Below, one piece after another: positions 13,489 to 14,672 of a DNA stretch of 14,672 nt. Under the pieces are notes generated by a model. It made no database searches. It was not told the DNA's origin and saw nothing but the letters and a program-made list of their open reading frames with translations. Position numbers and translations under genes: made by a program. Source of the stretch: CAYOCE01 sp964402405 (lineage in GTDB: Bacteria; Pseudomonadota; Alphaproteobacteria; UBA7879); the NCBI GenBank assembly GCA_964402405.1, contig CAYOCE010000035.1, forward strand, positions 1 to 14,672, read 5' to 3'. Within the stretch, counting starts at the first letter, position 1. The number at the start of each line of letters is the position of its first letter.

Positions 13489-14672
13489 CTATAGTTTAAT
13501 CATAGGCATCTGGGCAGCCTTCTCAATCACTGATCCAATGTTGAGTAACATACCCTCCGAAAAATCAGGGCCGATCAGCTGCATGCCCAAAGGCAATCCT
13601 GCCTCAGATAACCCCACAGGCACAGACAACGCCGGAATCCCGGCAAGATTGGTGGAGACGGTGAAGACGTCTGATAGATACATCTCCAACGGATTTGAGG
13701 TTTTCTCGCCAATGGCAAAGGCAGGGCCTGGGGTGGTGGGGGTCAAGATCACATCCACCTTTTGGAAAGCCTCTTTGAACTCATTTCGAATAATCCGCCG
13801 AACCTCCAGAGCCTTAGTAAAGTAAGCATCATAATGCCCCACGGACAAAACGAATGTCCCAATCAAAATCCGCCGTTGAACCTCGGGGCCAAAGCCGGCT
13901 GTCCGCGTGTTTTCATAAAGCTCATCCAATGTGTTTCCCTCGATGCGTAATCCATAGCGCACGCCATCATAGCGGGATAGGTTGGAAGAAGCCTCTGCAG
14001 GGGCAATGATATAATAAGCTGGCAGCCCATAGTCTGTATGGGGTAAGGATATCTCGATGATTTCAGCACCCGCTTGCTTTAACCAATCGGCCGTCTTGTC
14101 CCAGTAGGCATTGATTTCCGCATTCAGTCCCGTAGGCCTGTATTCCTTGGGAATCCCAACCTTTAGGCCCTTGATGTTACCCGTGATATCCTTCAAAACA
14201 TCGGGCGCTGCTTGTTTCAGAGACGTTGAATCCTTAGGGTCATGTCCCGACATGTGTTGAAACACCAGCGCTGCATCATGGATCGTGCGGGCGATAGGCC
14301 CCGCTTGATCCAATGAGGACGCAAACGCCATAATGCCATATCGGGAACATCGACCATAGGTGGGTTTCAATCCCACCAGGCCGCAAAAGGCCGCCGGCTG
14401 ACGGATGGATCCCCCTGTATCAGTCCCGAGGGCTACTAGCGCTGACTTTGCCGCCACAGCTGCTGTGGACCCTCCGGATGATCCTCCCGGCGCGCGATTT
14501 TTGCTATCCGCTGTTTTCCACGGATTAATCGTGGGTCCAAAATAACTGTTTTCCGTGGAGGATCCCATGGCAAATTCATCCATATTAGTTTTCCCCAGCC
14601 CAATCGCCCCAGCATCTTGCAGTTTCTGAGTCACCGTGGACTCATAGGTAGGCACGAAATTTTCTAGAATAT
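13489..14672 (-). CDS. gatA: Asp-tRNA(Asn)/Glu-tRNA(Gln) amidotransferase subunit A (partial, 5' end outside)
   Basis: GatA is the amidase-signature glutaminase of GatCAB; it releases ammonia that travels to GatB. About 393 residues are visible, so roughly 95-100 N-terminal residues lie beyond the right edge. The frame runs unbroken to the edge (reading ILENFVPTYESTV), so the GTG at 14653-14655 is internal, not a start. Visible motifs are GKTNMDEFAMGSS, the glycine/serine-rich APGGSSGGS and GTDTGGSIRQPAAFCG, which supply the cis-serine and nucleophilic serine of the Ser-cisSer-Lys triad. The lysine should lie in the missing part. The gene ends with TAG 8 bp before gatB. gatC usually precedes gatA and may lie just outside the window. 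Confidence 0.97.
   Translation of the reverse strand, partial: ILENFVPTYESTVTQKLQDAGAIGLGKTNMDEFAMGSSTENSYFGPTINPWKTADSKNRAPGGSSGGSTAAVAAKSALVALGTDTGGSIRQPAAFCGLVGLKPTYGRCSRYGIMAFASSLDQAGPIARTIHDAALVFQHMSGHDPKDSTSLKQAAPDVLKDITGNIKGLKVGIPKEYRPTGLNAEINAYWDKTADWLKQAGAEIIEISLPHTDYGLPAYYIIAPAEASSNLSRYDGVRYGLRIEGNTLDELYENTRTAGFGPEVQRRILIGTFVLSVGHYDAYFTKALEVRRIIRNEFKEAFQKVDVILTPTTPGPAFAIGEKTSNPLEMYLSDVFTVSTNLAGIPALSVPVGLSEAGLPLGMQLIGPDFSEGMLLNIGSVIEKAAQMPMIKL

Noticed and set aside
13400..13825. 141-residue + strand frame across the gatA/gatB junction
   Set aside because: It overlaps two real genes on the opposite strand and shows no protein family character.
13489..14655. gatA starting at the GTG 14653-14655
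   Set aside because: The frame continues unbroken to the window edge with family-typical residues (LENFVP), and a start here would remove the amidase catalytic lysine region.

Overview
The window looks like chromosomal DNA of an alphaproteobacterium, possibly a host-associated lineage of the Holosporales/Paracaedibacteraceae or Rickettsiales kind. That placement is inferred from the style of the proteins (GatA, GatB, MnmA, a ClpP-like protease, a GltD-type oxidoreductase fused to a PyrK-like module) and from the many palindromic repeats, one of them lying in frame inside a protein gene. No rRNA or species marker is present, so the assignment is tentative.

Layout from left to right. The end of an unidentified + strand gene (2-94) meets a 193-bp nested palindrome (124-316). 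Next come two closely spaced minus-strand genes: a Wzx/MATE-like polysaccharide flippase (5124-3700) followed by an 1121-residue iron-sulfur flavoprotein (3690-325). The flavoprotein carries a palindromic element at its domain junction. A + strand tRNA cluster follows: Cys(GCA), Asn(GTT) and Gln(CTG), with a hairpin repeat between Asn and Gln. Between the tRNAs and the next gene lies a 160-bp MITE-like element bounded by TTA duplications. A secreted protein of unknown function (6085-6813) and a ClpP-family protease (7046-7627) come next. A 166-bp element with perfect 49-bp inverted arms separates the protease from mnmA (7826-8956). A second exported unknown protein (9068-9823) has a near-consensus promoter and a terminator.

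From 9927 to the right edge everything is on the minus strand. An AAA/DUF4143 ATPase (11125-9983) is bracketed by two 41-bp palindromes of the same family, and its start codon sits in a small perfect hairpin. A membrane-anchored unknown protein (11923-11276) follows, then gatB (13480-11981) and the 3' four-fifths of gatA (14672-13489).

How the genes relate: gatA and gatB form one operon for transamidation of misacylated Glu-tRNA(Gln) and Asp-tRNA(Asn). The window also holds a tRNA-Gln and a tRNA-Asn, both with the U1-A72 pair recognised by bacterial GatCAB. MnmA adds another tRNA function, 2-thiolation of wobble uridine. The rest is a mixed set of envelope, redox and proteolysis genes. The most unusual aspect is the density and variety of palindromic DNA: at least three families within 14.7 kb, two copies of one family with a compensatory stem change, and one family specifically flanking an ATPase gene.
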